From JBKCUI01 sp052161605 (GTDB lineage Bacteria > Planctomycetota > Planctomycetia > Pirellulales > Pirellulaceae): a stretch of DNA of 64,000 bases. A program made the position numbers and the translations under genes. Under the pieces are notes generated by a model that ran no database searches, was not told where the DNA came from, and worked only from the letters and a program-made list of their open reading frames with translations. The stretch lies in assembly GCA_052161605.1 (NCBI GenBank), contig CP197409.1; one strand, given 5' to 3'. Below, one piece after another: positions 7,785-16,694 of the stretch (position 1 is the stretch's first letter; each line of letters begins with the position of its first letter).

Positions 7785-10163
7785 ATGCGCAGATCGGAAG
7801 CATCAGAACCTATCAAAACTCCTAAATCAACCGTTGCCAACGCAGGTGATGCGTCCAGCGGCGGGGGCGTTGCGCGCAGCGCCAGCAAATTGTTAGAAGG
7901 CTGGGAGACCACCTTTGGCTCGGGTTCCATTGATAGCCTGAACGATCGTCGAAACCCGGTCGCACTCGATTCCCCCTTCGTTCAACAAACGAAAGACAAG
8001 ATCCGGGAGTTGGTCTCCGAGATAACTCGCTTCTCGCAAAAGCCGGTATCTCCGTCGGAATTCATCCAGTACGCGTTCCCTCGCATCCTGACCGCTATGG
8101 GAGCTGACGGCATTGCTATTTGGGCATGGCGAGGAGAAAGGATATGGAACCTTGTCCAAGCACGTGGGCTCGCTATGGAGCTCACTTCAGACTCGGGTGC
8201 ATCAGTTAGCTCCGAGGTGTCGGACGTGGATGGTTCCCATCTTCTCGAAGACTTGGACCAAATCGAGTTACAATTGGCCCAGGCCGCCGAGCCCACGCCA
8301 ACATCCTCTGCAATACTACCATCTTCATCACACGAGCGTCTGCTCAACGAGGCGAGGAACGAGCGCCAACCTGTTCTCATTCCTCCTCGCGATGCAACGA
8401 TTAATAGCCAGCGAGCTCCCAATCCGACCTCGCAAATCGTGATGCTCGTGCCAATTTCTGTTCCCATGAACGATGGTGAGCTGTGGTTGGAAATATTCCA
8501 ACATCCCAGCGGTGGCCTAGCAAGTCAACGAGGATACCTGCGCTTCGCAGCCCAAATGGCAGAGCTCATATCGGAGTTCCTCAAGACATTCCGAATGCGA
8601 ATCCTCGAACACGATCAAGAGTTCCTGCTAACCGCCCAGAAGCTTTTGGATCGCTCCTTACAATCTCAACCGAGGGGGCGATCGATGTCCACCATCCTTG
8701 GTTGTATCCGTGATAACGTCGGTGCAGACCATGTCTTCTGGCTACACAGAAGGTCGCATAGACAAGCGTGGCGGGTGAAGAGTATCGCTGGGTTGGACAA
8801 AATCGATCGACGCGTTGTTGGTATTGATATTACCGAGGATTTTGCAAATAGCCTAAGGGATGTTACCAACGGTATTCGAGAATATCAGTTGAGTGGTGAA
8901 GAGAACGAGAATCGCTCGTCGAGCCCAGCACTTGCAGAAGAACGACGATTTCGCGAGACGTTCAGTTTACGACATGGAGTTTGGTTTGATCCGAACGCGG
9001 TCCGACCCGATCGGCCTCTTCGATCGCAGACTTTGATCGAAGAGTTGCTACCTGATGTTGGCGATGCAACATACGATTCGTCCGCTGCGTTGAAAACCGA
9101 ATTTAGCCGCTCCTCTAACGACGCACTGATTATCGTTTGGGCTGACGACTCACCACAACCCGCCAACGGCATCGTTCAATCCTCGTTGTTGTTTCGTCTT
9201 GGGCATAGAATCGTCGAGCCCAAAGCAACCAGTGGAAATCGACTGACCGCTTTCGCCCAAGCTAGTCTGAAAGGCGTCGTATCCCAGTGGGGGCTCTTTC
9301 TTCTATTCCTGGTCGCATTGACCGGCATACTAGCGATCCCCGTCCCGGTGATGGTAGAATCGTCAGCGGTGTTGGTACCATTGGACATTGAAGAACTGTA
9401 CGCTCCCATGGACGGAGTGGTAGAACGAGTTCTCGTTCAGCACGGGCAACGCGTCGATGCAGGGACTCCACTCGTACAACTGCAATCTACCTCACTCACT
9501 GCGGAGCGAGAAAAATCACGTGCATCGATTATCCAGCATGAGCAACGACTAGCCGACTTGGACAATAGACTCTTGAGAGATCGAGGCTTAGCGCCAATCG
9601 AACGAGACTCCCTCGAGACGGAACGAGAGACGATCCGCATCGCCTTGAAGTACGAACAAAAGGCTCTCGAGCTAATCGACCAACAGTGGGAACAGTTGAC
9701 GATTCGTGCAAAATCGGCAGCCATCGTAGAGACTTGGCAAGTGGACGAGAGCTTAAATGGCCGTCCTGTTCGTATGGGGCAATGGCTGTTTTCGTTAAGA
9801 TCACCCACCACGAAATGGGAGTTGGAGGCCAAGATACCGGAACGGAATCTCGATGAAATCACTCGCAGTCACAACAACCCGCAATCCGCCAGCTTTGCTC
9901 GCTTGATCGCATCTCCGAAAGATAAATGGTCAATCCAATCCAAACCTCCAGAGAGCTGGCGGAGTTTGCAACAGCAATCCGGTGATGTAGTGCCGATGTA
10001 CCTGGTTCGGTTTCAAGTGAGCGACGACTTCCCGGACACATTAGCAATGGCTGGTGCGACAGCACGCATCTCCGTAAGTTCCGGCAAAGCGTCCCTAGCA
10101 TGGGCGTTGAGCAAAGACTTTGTTGAAACATTCCTCATGCGCGTCCGGATGTGGTTCCCATGA
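7785..10163 (+). CDS. GAF-like / HlyD-family membrane fusion protein
   Basis: A 792-residue protein from ATG 7785. The N-terminal half looks like one or two GAF-type sensory domains (for example EFIQYAFPRILTAMGADGIAIW). A single membrane segment (GLFLLFLVALTGILAIPVPV) lies near residues 500-525. It is followed by a biotinyl-lipoyl/HlyD hairpin (LYAPMDGVVERVLVQHGQRV, about residues 536-570) and a coiled coil. This is a membrane fusion protein with a cytoplasmic sensor. The stop overlaps the next gene (ATGA at 10160). It forms a three-gene export operon with the two genes downstream. Confidence 0.8.
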   Translation: MRRSEASEPIKTPKSTVANAGDASSGGGVARSASKLLEGWETTFGSGSIDSLNDRRNPVALDSPFVQQTKDKIRELVSEITRFSQKPVSPSEFIQYAFPRILTAMGADGIAIWAWRGERIWNLVQARGLAMELTSDSGASVSSEVSDVDGSHLLEDLDQIELQLAQAAEPTPTSSAILPSSSHERLLNEARNERQPVLIPPRDATINSQRAPNPTSQIVMLVPISVPMNDGELWLEIFQHPSGGLASQRGYLRFAAQMAELISEFLKTFRMRILEHDQEFLLTAQKLLDRSLQSQPRGRSMSTILGCIRDNVGADHVFWLHRRSHRQAWRVKSIAGLDKIDRRVVGIDITEDFANSLRDVTNGIREYQLSGEENENRSSSPALAEERRFRETFSLRHGVWFDPNAVRPDRPLRSQTLIEELLPDVGDATYDSSAALKTEFSRSSNDALIIVWADDSPQPANGIVQSSLLFRLGHRIVEPKATSGNRLTAFAQASLKGVVSQWGLFLLFLVALTGILAIPVPVMVESSAVLVPLDIEELYAPMDGVVERVLVQHGQRVDAGTPLVQLQSTSLTAEREKSRASIIQHEQRLADLDNRLLRDRGLAPIERDSLETERETIRIALKYEQKALELIDQQWEQLTIRAKSAAIVETWQVDESLNGRPVRMGQWLFSLRSPTTKWELEAKIPERNLDEITRSHNNPQSASFARLIASPKDKWSIQSKPPESWRSLQQQSGDVVPMYLVRFQVSDDFPDTLAMAGATARISVSSGKASLAWALSKDFVETFLMRVRMWFP

Positions 10164-11158
10164 AGCTTACTCAATTGACATACTGGTCAGTCTTTGGAAT
10201 CGGCACCGTCGGGTTGATCGGTTGGCTGCCGTTGATCGCGCAAGACTTCGGTCGAAACACGCGTGATCCGGCCCGCGAACAGACTCGCATTCCCACAGTC
10301 CGAATCGCTGATCGCCAAGCGGTTGCATCACAGGCCAATCAATCTGGTTGGATTCGTTTCGACAAGTGCTTGGTCTTTGCACCAGACTCAGTGGAAATCT
10401 CCGCTCAAGATACTGGTGTTATCGCCATGCTCGACCTACGAGAAGGCATGGTGGTCGAGGCTGGGGAAAAGATTGGCAAGATGGATACCGACAGCGCTGA
10501 GCTGGAACGACAACTCGCGGGATTACAGCTACAAGTAGCAAACTCCGAAGCCAACGACCAAAGCGATCTGAGACTCGCGGAAATGCTAGTCGAAGAAACG
10601 CAATTGCAACTCGACAGCACGATTGAACTCAACAACAAAAGTGGTGCTAGTGACGTGGATGTCAGGCAAAAACGCATCAGTCTCGAACAAGCCAAAGCCA
10701 GGGTCGTTCAAGCCAAAGCGATCAAGGCACAAAAAGAGGTGAAGGCCAAGATGGCTCAAGCTACTTATCAGCTTACCGAAAAGCGAATCAACAAGCTGAA
10801 CCTGATTTCTCCCGTTTCTGGGATGGTGGCTCGAGTCGATCATTTCCCAGGGGAATGGGTGACGTCTGGTACTCCCTTGCTCAAAATCGTGCGCATGGAC
10901 GAAATGCGAGTCGATTTTCTTGTGGATATGGCAACTCACGATCCTGCGTCCTTAGTCGGTCGCCGCGCAGTGGTTCGTTGGCAAGGCAAAGATAACGTTA
11001 CAGAATTCGTCGGCAAGATCACCGGTTTCGCACCCGATATTAGTCAATCAGGAATCATTCGCATGCACGCCACTGTCCAAAACCAAAAGGTGGGCCAGTT
11101 CTGGACGCTCATCCCAGGTATGACAGTCGAATTGCTAGTATCTAGCGAAGAACCATGA
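10160..11158 (+). CDS. HlyD-family periplasmic adaptor subunit
   Basis: 332 residues from ATG 10160, which overlaps the upstream stop by four bases. An N-terminal membrane anchor (YWSVFGIGTVGLIGWLPLIA) is followed by a lipoyl half-motif (GVIAMLDLREGMVVEAGEKI), a long coiled coil (about residues 110-215), the second lipoyl half (LISPVSGMVARVDHFPGEWV) and a beta-barrel domain. This is the classical layout of adaptor proteins linking an inner-membrane transporter with an outer-membrane channel. No outer-membrane TolC-like gene is in the cluster. Confidence 0.85.
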   Translation: MKLTQLTYWSVFGIGTVGLIGWLPLIAQDFGRNTRDPAREQTRIPTVRIADRQAVASQANQSGWIRFDKCLVFAPDSVEISAQDTGVIAMLDLREGMVVEAGEKIGKMDTDSAELERQLAGLQLQVANSEANDQSDLRLAEMLVEETQLQLDSTIELNNKSGASDVDVRQKRISLEQAKARVVQAKAIKAQKEVKAKMAQATYQLTEKRINKLNLISPVSGMVARVDHFPGEWVTSGTPLLKIVRMDEMRVDFLVDMATHDPASLVGRRAVVRWQGKDNVTEFVGKITGFAPDISQSGIIRMHATVQNQKVGQFWTLIPGMTVELLVSSEEP

Positions 11159-13350
11159 CCATATCCTCTCCATCTGGAAGCACTCGGCCTGACCCTGCCG
11201 GCGAGCCTATCGGGCTGATCAAGCGACGCGATATCAAGTGGACCCGCTCGACGGAACGGGGCGAAATACGCTACGTTGCATCGGACCCTCTCAAATCAGA
11301 ACACTTCTCGTGTTCCGAAGCGGATTATCAAATTCTACAGTGGGTTGCGCCCGATAAATCGTATCGAGAGGTTTGTGAACAGTTTCATAAACAGTTTAGA
11401 CCAGCGACCTTGTCTCCTGTTGAACTAAAGAATCTATTGCACAAATCTGTTCAGGCTGGAGTTCTTAGACCTCCAAAGGGGAACGCCACTGTCCAGCCGA
11501 GGCCAATAGACCGACAACCCGCTAAACAGAGAAGCCTGCTGGTGCGTGCAGCCAGCAAAGTGGTAAGCGTGGTCCAGTACCAATTGTCGTTTGGTTCGCC
11601 ACGCTGGTTTCTCGATCGCTCAACCTCACCACTCGTCTTTCTGTTTACGTCAGCCTGGATTCCTTTTGCAATCCTTCTGTTTGCTCTAGCAACGATAAGC
11701 ATCGTCTATCGTTGGGAAGAGTTTTGTCTAGCGCTTCCCACCTGGAATCAGTTGAGATCCCCCTCCGCCTTGATTGGGTACGGTGCTATCTTCTTTGTGA
11801 CCCGTGCTCTTCACGAGCTAGGGCACGCGACAGCATGTAGAAGATTTTCTATTGCATGTCGGGACGTCGGCCTATTGATGAGCTTTGGCATGATCTGTCC
11901 CTACGTCGATATTTCTGAGGGATGGAAAGCTAAAAATCGCCTCCATCGATTGACGACCGCGATCGGCGGCATCTACTTTGAACTTATGATCGCATCGATT
12001 GCCGCATTGGTATGGTCCTATTCCACCCCCAGCTTTTCGCATACTCTGGCCTACCAAGTCGTATTGGTCTGTTCGGTGACTACACTGTTGTTTAACGCCA
12101 ATCCGCTTATGAAGTACGACGGCTACTATATCCTGAGCGATGCATTGGGCATCAACAACTTGAGAGAGAAATCTTGGCAGGCATTTGACAAGCTCGCGGG
12201 TGGGCAATTTAGGGGAGTACGATGGAGCGAGATCGGCTTGATTTTCTATTTCGTTGGCTCGCTCCTCAATCGCATACTCATCATTGGAACCTTGTGTTGG
12301 TTTGTGTATCACATGGCGAGCCAATGGCAACTATCAGGAGTCGCAATTGCTTGTTTCGTACTCTATGGTCTCTGTGCCATGATTCTTTGGGGCGCGTCTT
12401 GGACTCAGCAAGCTCGCGTAACGGGAAAACGAATCCCTCTTCGTGCGCAGGTGATTGGTTGGGGAGGTACATTGTGCGTATTGATCTGGGCGATGACACT
12501 ACCTTTACCTAAGCGAACCTGGGGGGCCGGCGTATTCAAGCCGGGAAACACCGTTAGTCTTTACACCAGGGAATCTGGGGTTGTTGAGCAACCCTTGCCC
12601 GAAGATGGGGCACTGGTCGAAGAGGGGCAGCAAGTTTTGGTTCTCCGCAATGCGAGTCTCACCAAAGAGCAGCTCAGATTAAGATCTGCGGCGGAACAAG
12701 CCCTAATCCGGCTCAAGTCTATGGACGGGACCGCTTACCGTAATCTGCAGATTCTTGACCAAAAGAAAGCGGCGGAATTACGATTGGAATCTATCCGCAT
12801 CCAAGCGGAAGAGTTGGACCGTCGCATGCAGTCTTTGGTGGTCAGTGCAGAGGGACGTGGTATCTTCAAAGCTATTCCTACCAAGTTCGATGCTGGTTCC
12901 GGACTGCTGAATCAAGCAAGTTATCAATCATCCAGGTATCTAGCTCGTTCAAGGACAATCTCAAGTGGAGAGTTTGTAGCCAAAGACACGTTGATTGGAT
13001 ATGTAATCACGGATAGCGATCCACATGTTGAATGCGAGGTCGGTCGAGATCAAATGGATTCCATTGAGATTGGAACACCTGTATCTATACGAATGCATTC
13101 CAACCCCAAAAAACCTATACGAGGGATCGTTACGAACGCTTCCTCTGCCATTGTTGCGAATACACAGCTCGATGTATCTGACAAGACATCACAACGGGCC
13201 ATCGGTCGAGTTTTACTTAGAATTGATTCAGAAGATTTAAAGTCGCTGAGTCAGGTGCATGGTGGAGTGGAATTATTATTCCATCACTTTGATCAATCGA
13301 TGTGGGATTACCTCAAGGATGCGATTTTCAGGAACGCACGTTGGCGGTAA
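11155..13350 (+). CDS. PqqD-like / M50 peptidase / HlyD fusion membrane protein
   Basis: A 731-residue protein overlapping the upstream gene by ATGA. Residues about 40-110 resemble a PqqD-type peptide-binding domain (SEADYQILQWVAPDKSYREV). A multi-spanning M50 (site-2 protease) core follows, with zinc motif ALHELGHA near residues 217-224 and the second metal motif NPLMKYDGYY near 316-325. The C-terminus is a HlyD-like lipoyl/coiled-coil region (from about residue 470). This architecture is known from export systems for small peptides and from planctomycetes; the M50 part may act as protease or as transporter scaffold. The exported substrate is unknown. Confidence 0.85.
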   Translation: MTISSPSGSTRPDPAGEPIGLIKRRDIKWTRSTERGEIRYVASDPLKSEHFSCSEADYQILQWVAPDKSYREVCEQFHKQFRPATLSPVELKNLLHKSVQAGVLRPPKGNATVQPRPIDRQPAKQRSLLVRAASKVVSVVQYQLSFGSPRWFLDRSTSPLVFLFTSAWIPFAILLFALATISIVYRWEEFCLALPTWNQLRSPSALIGYGAIFFVTRALHELGHATACRRFSIACRDVGLLMSFGMICPYVDISEGWKAKNRLHRLTTAIGGIYFELMIASIAALVWSYSTPSFSHTLAYQVVLVCSVTTLLFNANPLMKYDGYYILSDALGINNLREKSWQAFDKLAGGQFRGVRWSEIGLIFYFVGSLLNRILIIGTLCWFVYHMASQWQLSGVAIACFVLYGLCAMILWGASWTQQARVTGKRIPLRAQVIGWGGTLCVLIWAMTLPLPKRTWGAGVFKPGNTVSLYTRESGVVEQPLPEDGALVEEGQQVLVLRNASLTKEQLRLRSAAEQALIRLKSMDGTAYRNLQILDQKKAAELRLESIRIQAEELDRRMQSLVVSAEGRGIFKAIPTKFDAGSGLLNQASYQSSRYLARSRTISSGEFVAKDTLIGYVITDSDPHVECEVGRDQMDSIEIGTPVSIRMHSNPKKPIRGIVTNASSAIVANTQLDVSDKTSQRAIGRVLLRIDSEDLKSLSQVHGGVELLFHHFDQSMWDYLKDAIFRNARWR

Positions 13351-13558
13351 TGAATGATCGGCAGCGTGGGGCTTCCTCCGGTCACTCATCTTACGGGTTT
13401 AGCCCTTCAAGGAATCGCAACTAGCTTGATAGTGCTATCTAACAACGTGTAAAGCCTTAACGTCTACGCAATCCCTCCAACGGTCGATTGCAATTATTAC
13501 AACAAAAGCATCTACGCCGAATGAAGTGCTTGTGACTCTTTGCCGAAGAAAGCTCGTA

Positions 13559-13607
13559 AGTCGGCCACCAATAGTTACTATTGGAACCCCTACGGCCGGC
13601 TTTTTTT
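13559..13607 (+). terminator. Rho-independent terminator (two-part hairpin)
   Basis: AGTCGGCC (13559-13566) pairs with GGCCGGCT (13594-13601), and an inner perfect hairpin CCAATAG-TTA-CTATTGG sits inside. Seven Ts follow. It ends only about 25 bases before the start codon of the next gene, so it terminates upstream readthrough or acts as an attenuator in that gene's leader. Confidence 0.8.
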
Positions 13608-13632
13608 GATTCACAAAGGATAGGGTGAAACG

Positions 13633-14337
13633 ATGAGTCAGCGTTTAGCAGGGAGAATACGCAAGACTGGTGTGTTGTTGGCAGCTTTCACTTTATCCGC
13701 ATCAGCAAGCTCGGAAATCCTCGCACAGACCGACTCGGGATTACGGTTGAACGCAAGGTTTTTGGATCAACCGTCCCAGTCCGAGAGGACGCTGCTGCCA
13801 GTCGCCACCGGAGCGTTGCTGCAGGACGAAACCAGTTCAGTGGGCCCGGCCGGTCAGATTGACGCCGCCCCAAGCTTACGAGATCCAATTGCGCTGCCAC
13901 CGCTGTCAACTCCCAACCTTTCGATCGCCAGTATCGGAACTGGTCAAACACCTGAGGACTGGGTGGCAGGCCGTCTGCCCGAACCGCAGACACTCCCATT
14001 TGGGCCGGATAGACAATTGGAATTGTTCCCACAAGCAAAAGCATGGGTGGCTCCCGCGTTTTGTCACCAACCACTTTACTTTGAAGACACCATGCTGGAG
14101 AGGCATGGGCATGAGAAATGCCCCAAGCTCACTCCGATGCTCTCGGGTGCACGATTCTACACCACGGCATTTTTCAGCCCCTATTTGGCCGTTCTGCGTC
14201 CACCATTGCGGGATATTTCCAACGCCGGGCATTACAGGCCAGGTAGTGCCGCGCCTGGTTTAAGAGAACGTGCACCCTATGACCCCAAGGCAATGCGTCT
14301 CCAGTTACTCACCTTGGGTACTTTCGCGATCCCGTAG
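13633..14337 (+). CDS. Secreted hypothetical protein
   Basis: 234 residues with a Sec signal peptide (basic RLAGRIRKTG, then VLLAAFTLSASASSEILAQ with likely cleavage after AQ). The mature part is Pro/Leu-rich, and its C-terminal half carries CHQPLYFEDTMLERHGH and a second Cys (KCPK), which could form a disulfide. I have seen this CHQPLYFED-type segment in planctomycete hypothetical proteins but know no function. A ribosome binding site (AGGGTGAA) precedes ATG. The TAG stop is the first part of a 32-bp tandem repeat. Confidence 0.75.
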   Translation: MSQRLAGRIRKTGVLLAAFTLSASASSEILAQTDSGLRLNARFLDQPSQSERTLLPVATGALLQDETSSVGPAGQIDAAPSLRDPIALPPLSTPNLSIASIGTGQTPEDWVAGRLPEPQTLPFGPDRQLELFPQAKAWVAPAFCHQPLYFEDTMLERHGHEKCPKLTPMLSGARFYTTAFFSPYLAVLRPPLRDISNAGHYRPGSAAPGLRERAPYDPKAMRLQLLTLGTFAIP

Positions 14338-14422
14338 TGGCCGAGGCAACGAGGCCCGTTCTAATGTAGTGGCCGAGGCAACAAGGCCCGTTCTAATGTA
14401 GTGGCCGAGGCAACGAGGCCCA
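14334..14422. repeat. 32-bp tandem repeat, nearly three units
   Basis: Units start with GTAGTGGCCGAGGCAACGAG at 14334, 14366 and 14398. The first two are complete and differ by one base; the third is truncated after GAGGCCC. The first unit supplies the TAG stop of the preceding secreted-protein gene. Confidence 0.95.
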
Positions 14423-14446
14423 TAGTCTCCATCGAGCCTAAACATG

Positions 14447-15688
14447 CTACGGTAGGATTACCGCCTCAGCACAACCCCAGCCCCTCTCGTCAAAGCGTAC
14501 CAGCCCGACCGCTATCAGATCTCGCAATGCATCATCGACGTCGAAGTCGATAGCAAAGCCAGCAATATCCGACAGTATGGCTTCCGCGATCCGATCCACT
14601 TCGTCCTGATCCATGGACTTAGCGTGCAATAGCAGAACGTAGTAAGCCAGTAGCGCTTCGCAAAGCTCTTGGTTCTCACCTTCATCTTCAATGCGAAGCA
14701 ACGCTCCCAGATTGGTATCCAGGTTCTGAAAGTAGAGGTTTCTCGCAACGTTGAGTTGATATTTCCTCTTGGTCGATCCGTAGGAAAGGATCGATCTGAC
14801 GCCATAAAACACGAACGCAATCAGGAATGCGATCAGGAAGAGCGCCCAGGTTACCAGTTTGAATGCCCCCAACAGAGCAACTACCCAAAAGCTTTTCGCC
14901 AATTTGCTCGCCATGACAACGATACCCCAAAGGGTTGGGATACCAATCTTGCCCGTATCGAGCCAAGTCAATCGAACTTGGGCCCCCGGAAACATCATCT
15001 CGATGTCGGCCTTAGGAACGTTCTTAAAGATCCGAATATGGACACGATCTGGATCGTATGGGTCGTTGAAATGTTGTAGTTCCTTCGTTCTAAAGATGAC
15101 GACTAACCGTTGGTAGATAGGAACCTCGATTTGTTTTTTTCGGAACCACCATTTCCAAGACCGCAACGACCTTAAGGTTAGCACATCCCCCCGTCCGTAG
15201 ACTTCGAGCCGGCGAAACGAGCTGAATCGGATCTTGAGTCGCACGCCCCACTGACTGACAAGCTTGGAGGCGGCCCGAATCTCGCGTGGAGAGAGTCTGC
15301 GGTAGTTGGCGTGTTGCAAAGAGTCCGCGAGCTGTTGGAACAGGTCTCGGCAAGCTTGATGATCGAACGGTTGAGGTGTTTCCGACCGATGGTCTGGATT
15401 GTCCCAGACTTTCTCGTCCGAATCCCGGTCTGGATCGAACGCGGAGTAGAGCTCGGTAACGTAGGCGCGATGTTGGTGGTAAGCCGTTCGAATAAATTCG
15501 AAGATCCGCTTCGAGTTGGAGTCAAAGGTCTCCCAATCAAATCCAGGGGGTGCGTGGTTTTTGAGGTGAGCAAGCAGTTGCGAGGGCCGCAGCGGGATAA
15601 AATGCTCACGATCCCAACGTTCCAGCGGCATAACCACTGGGCCTTTGTCCCACCATTTCCATAACGATCGCGGGCGTGGGGGCTCCAT
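14447..15688 (-). CDS. DUF3754 membrane protein
   Basis: 413 residues. The central region fits the DUF3754 family (also in eukaryotic TMEM143): YQRLVVIFRTKEL, then RVHIRIFKNVPKADIEMMFPG. A hydrophobic double segment follows (FWVVALLGAFKLVTWALFLI and AFLIAFVFYGVRSI, about residues 265-300), and a helical C-terminus ends with WGCAEAVILP. It lies directly downstream of a leftward PH-domain gene, so the two form an operon. Function unknown. Confidence 0.82.
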   Translation of the reverse strand: MEPPRPRSLWKWWDKGPVVMPLERWDREHFIPLRPSQLLAHLKNHAPPGFDWETFDSNSKRIFEFIRTAYHQHRAYVTELYSAFDPDRDSDEKVWDNPDHRSETPQPFDHQACRDLFQQLADSLQHANYRRLSPREIRAASKLVSQWGVRLKIRFSSFRRLEVYGRGDVLTLRSLRSWKWWFRKKQIEVPIYQRLVVIFRTKELQHFNDPYDPDRVHIRIFKNVPKADIEMMFPGAQVRLTWLDTGKIGIPTLWGIVVMASKLAKSFWVVALLGAFKLVTWALFLIAFLIAFVFYGVRSILSYGSTKRKYQLNVARNLYFQNLDTNLGALLRIEDEGENQELCEALLAYYVLLLHAKSMDQDEVDRIAEAILSDIAGFAIDFDVDDALRDLIAVGLVRFDERGWGCAEAVILP

Positions 15689-15697
15689 TGAATGGGT

Positions 15698-16282
15698 TTA
15701 GCTACCTTGATTGATCATGAGAGCTCGGCGGCGGCGTTCGGTACGGCGAGCGTCATCGATCTGATTGGAGACCTTTGCTACGTCCTCGATCCCGTACATG
15801 AAGAGGACAGGGTGAGAGCGATCAGAGCTGGTAACACGAATCTTGCCGACGTTTAGCATGCGTTCGACGATTCCTTGGGTAAAGGACACGTCATCCACCT
15901 CGATCAGTTCGATACGATCGGTAGTTCGGATGAGGATTCCGTGACGATGGATGAGTCGCTGTGTGGTTAACACATAGTTAACAGATAGTTTCCTGTATAG
16001 GCAGAGCCCACCCGCCCAGATCCACAGCAGAGCGATGAGTCCGGCTACAATGCTCCAAACGGTGGTTGCCGATACCGATTCCCCGAGCAAGGAGCCAGAG
16101 AACACGCCCCCCACGACGAGTGCGACGGAGAGGATTCCGCAAGCGAGCCAGTAGGAGTACATGGCTTTGGAAACGAAAGCACCTTTCCAAAGTTCCTGTT
16201 CGACGACGGGAGCTTTCGCGGCAGCTTCGGCAGTCGCTTTGAGGATCGAGTCAACAGGACCTTGTTCTTGGGAATCTGGCAT
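15698..16282 (-). CDS. PH-domain (DUF304/bPH_2) membrane protein
   Basis: 194 residues from ATG 16282, chosen because AAGGA lies 7 bases upstream and the longer reading adds a basic non-homologous leader. Two membrane segments (YSYWLACGILSVALVVGGVF and VWSIVAGLIALLWIWAGGLC) precede a bacterial PH domain with YVLTTQRLIHRHGI, IELIEVDDVSFTQGI and KIRVTSSDRSHPV. Function unknown; followed 9 bases later by the DUF3754 gene. Confidence 0.85.
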   Translation of the reverse strand: MPDSQEQGPVDSILKATAEAAAKAPVVEQELWKGAFVSKAMYSYWLACGILSVALVVGGVFSGSLLGESVSATTVWSIVAGLIALLWIWAGGLCLYRKLSVNYVLTTQRLIHRHGILIRTTDRIELIEVDDVSFTQGIVERMLNVGKIRVTSSDRSHPVLFMYGIEDVAKVSNQIDDARRTERRRRALMINQGS

Positions 16283-16524
16283 TGTTGTCCTTTTGGCCGG
16301 TTTGGGGGAGGCGGAGCGGTAACGAGCGCCGGAGCGTGAACGAATGGGGTACGTAGTAATTGAGAAGTCGGTTGGAGTATATCGGTTAGTCGAATGAATC
16401 TCAAGGAAACGTGGCTTGGTCCTGGGCATGTTGAGGCGCAAAAGAGCGAGAAAAGGGGAAAAATCCCAGCAGCATTGGCAGTTGAACTAACGAAGTCGAC
16501 TCGCTATACTCTCGGAGAGCAACT

Positions 16525-16598
16525 GCACCCGTGGCGCAATTGGATAGCGCATCGGTCTTCGGAACCGAGGGTTGAAGGTTCGAATCCTTCCGGGTGTA
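16525..16598 (+). tRNA. tRNA-Arg (anticodon TCG), likely prophage attachment site
   Basis: Acceptor GCACCCG pairs with CGGGTGT (last pair G-T). D arm GCGC/GCGC, anticodon stem TCGGT/ACCGA with loop CTTCGGA giving anticodon TCG, and T arm GAAGG/CCTTC with loop TTCGAAT. CCA is not encoded. A rightward phage integrase starts 87 bases later, so the 3' half of this tRNA is the probable attL core; a matching copy should sit at the far prophage end, beyond this window. Confidence 0.95.
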
Positions 16599-16639
16599 CT
16601 AAGTAAAACGCAGGGACTTTCGCGAGTATCAATTTCCAC

Positions 16640-16694
16640 GGTAGTAGTCACTACTACCGCGAAGGTAGTAGCGAGGCGTTTAACGTGGTAGTAG
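16640..16694. promoter_or_regulatory. GGTAGTAG repeat cluster at integrase start
   Basis: GGTAGTAG occurs at 16640-16647, 16664-16671 and 16687-16694, plus its complement CTACTACC at 16651-16658, which makes a perfect 8-bp palindrome with TCA between. The last copy covers the integrase start codon. These could be integrase arm sites or an operator controlling the integrase. Confidence 0.55.
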
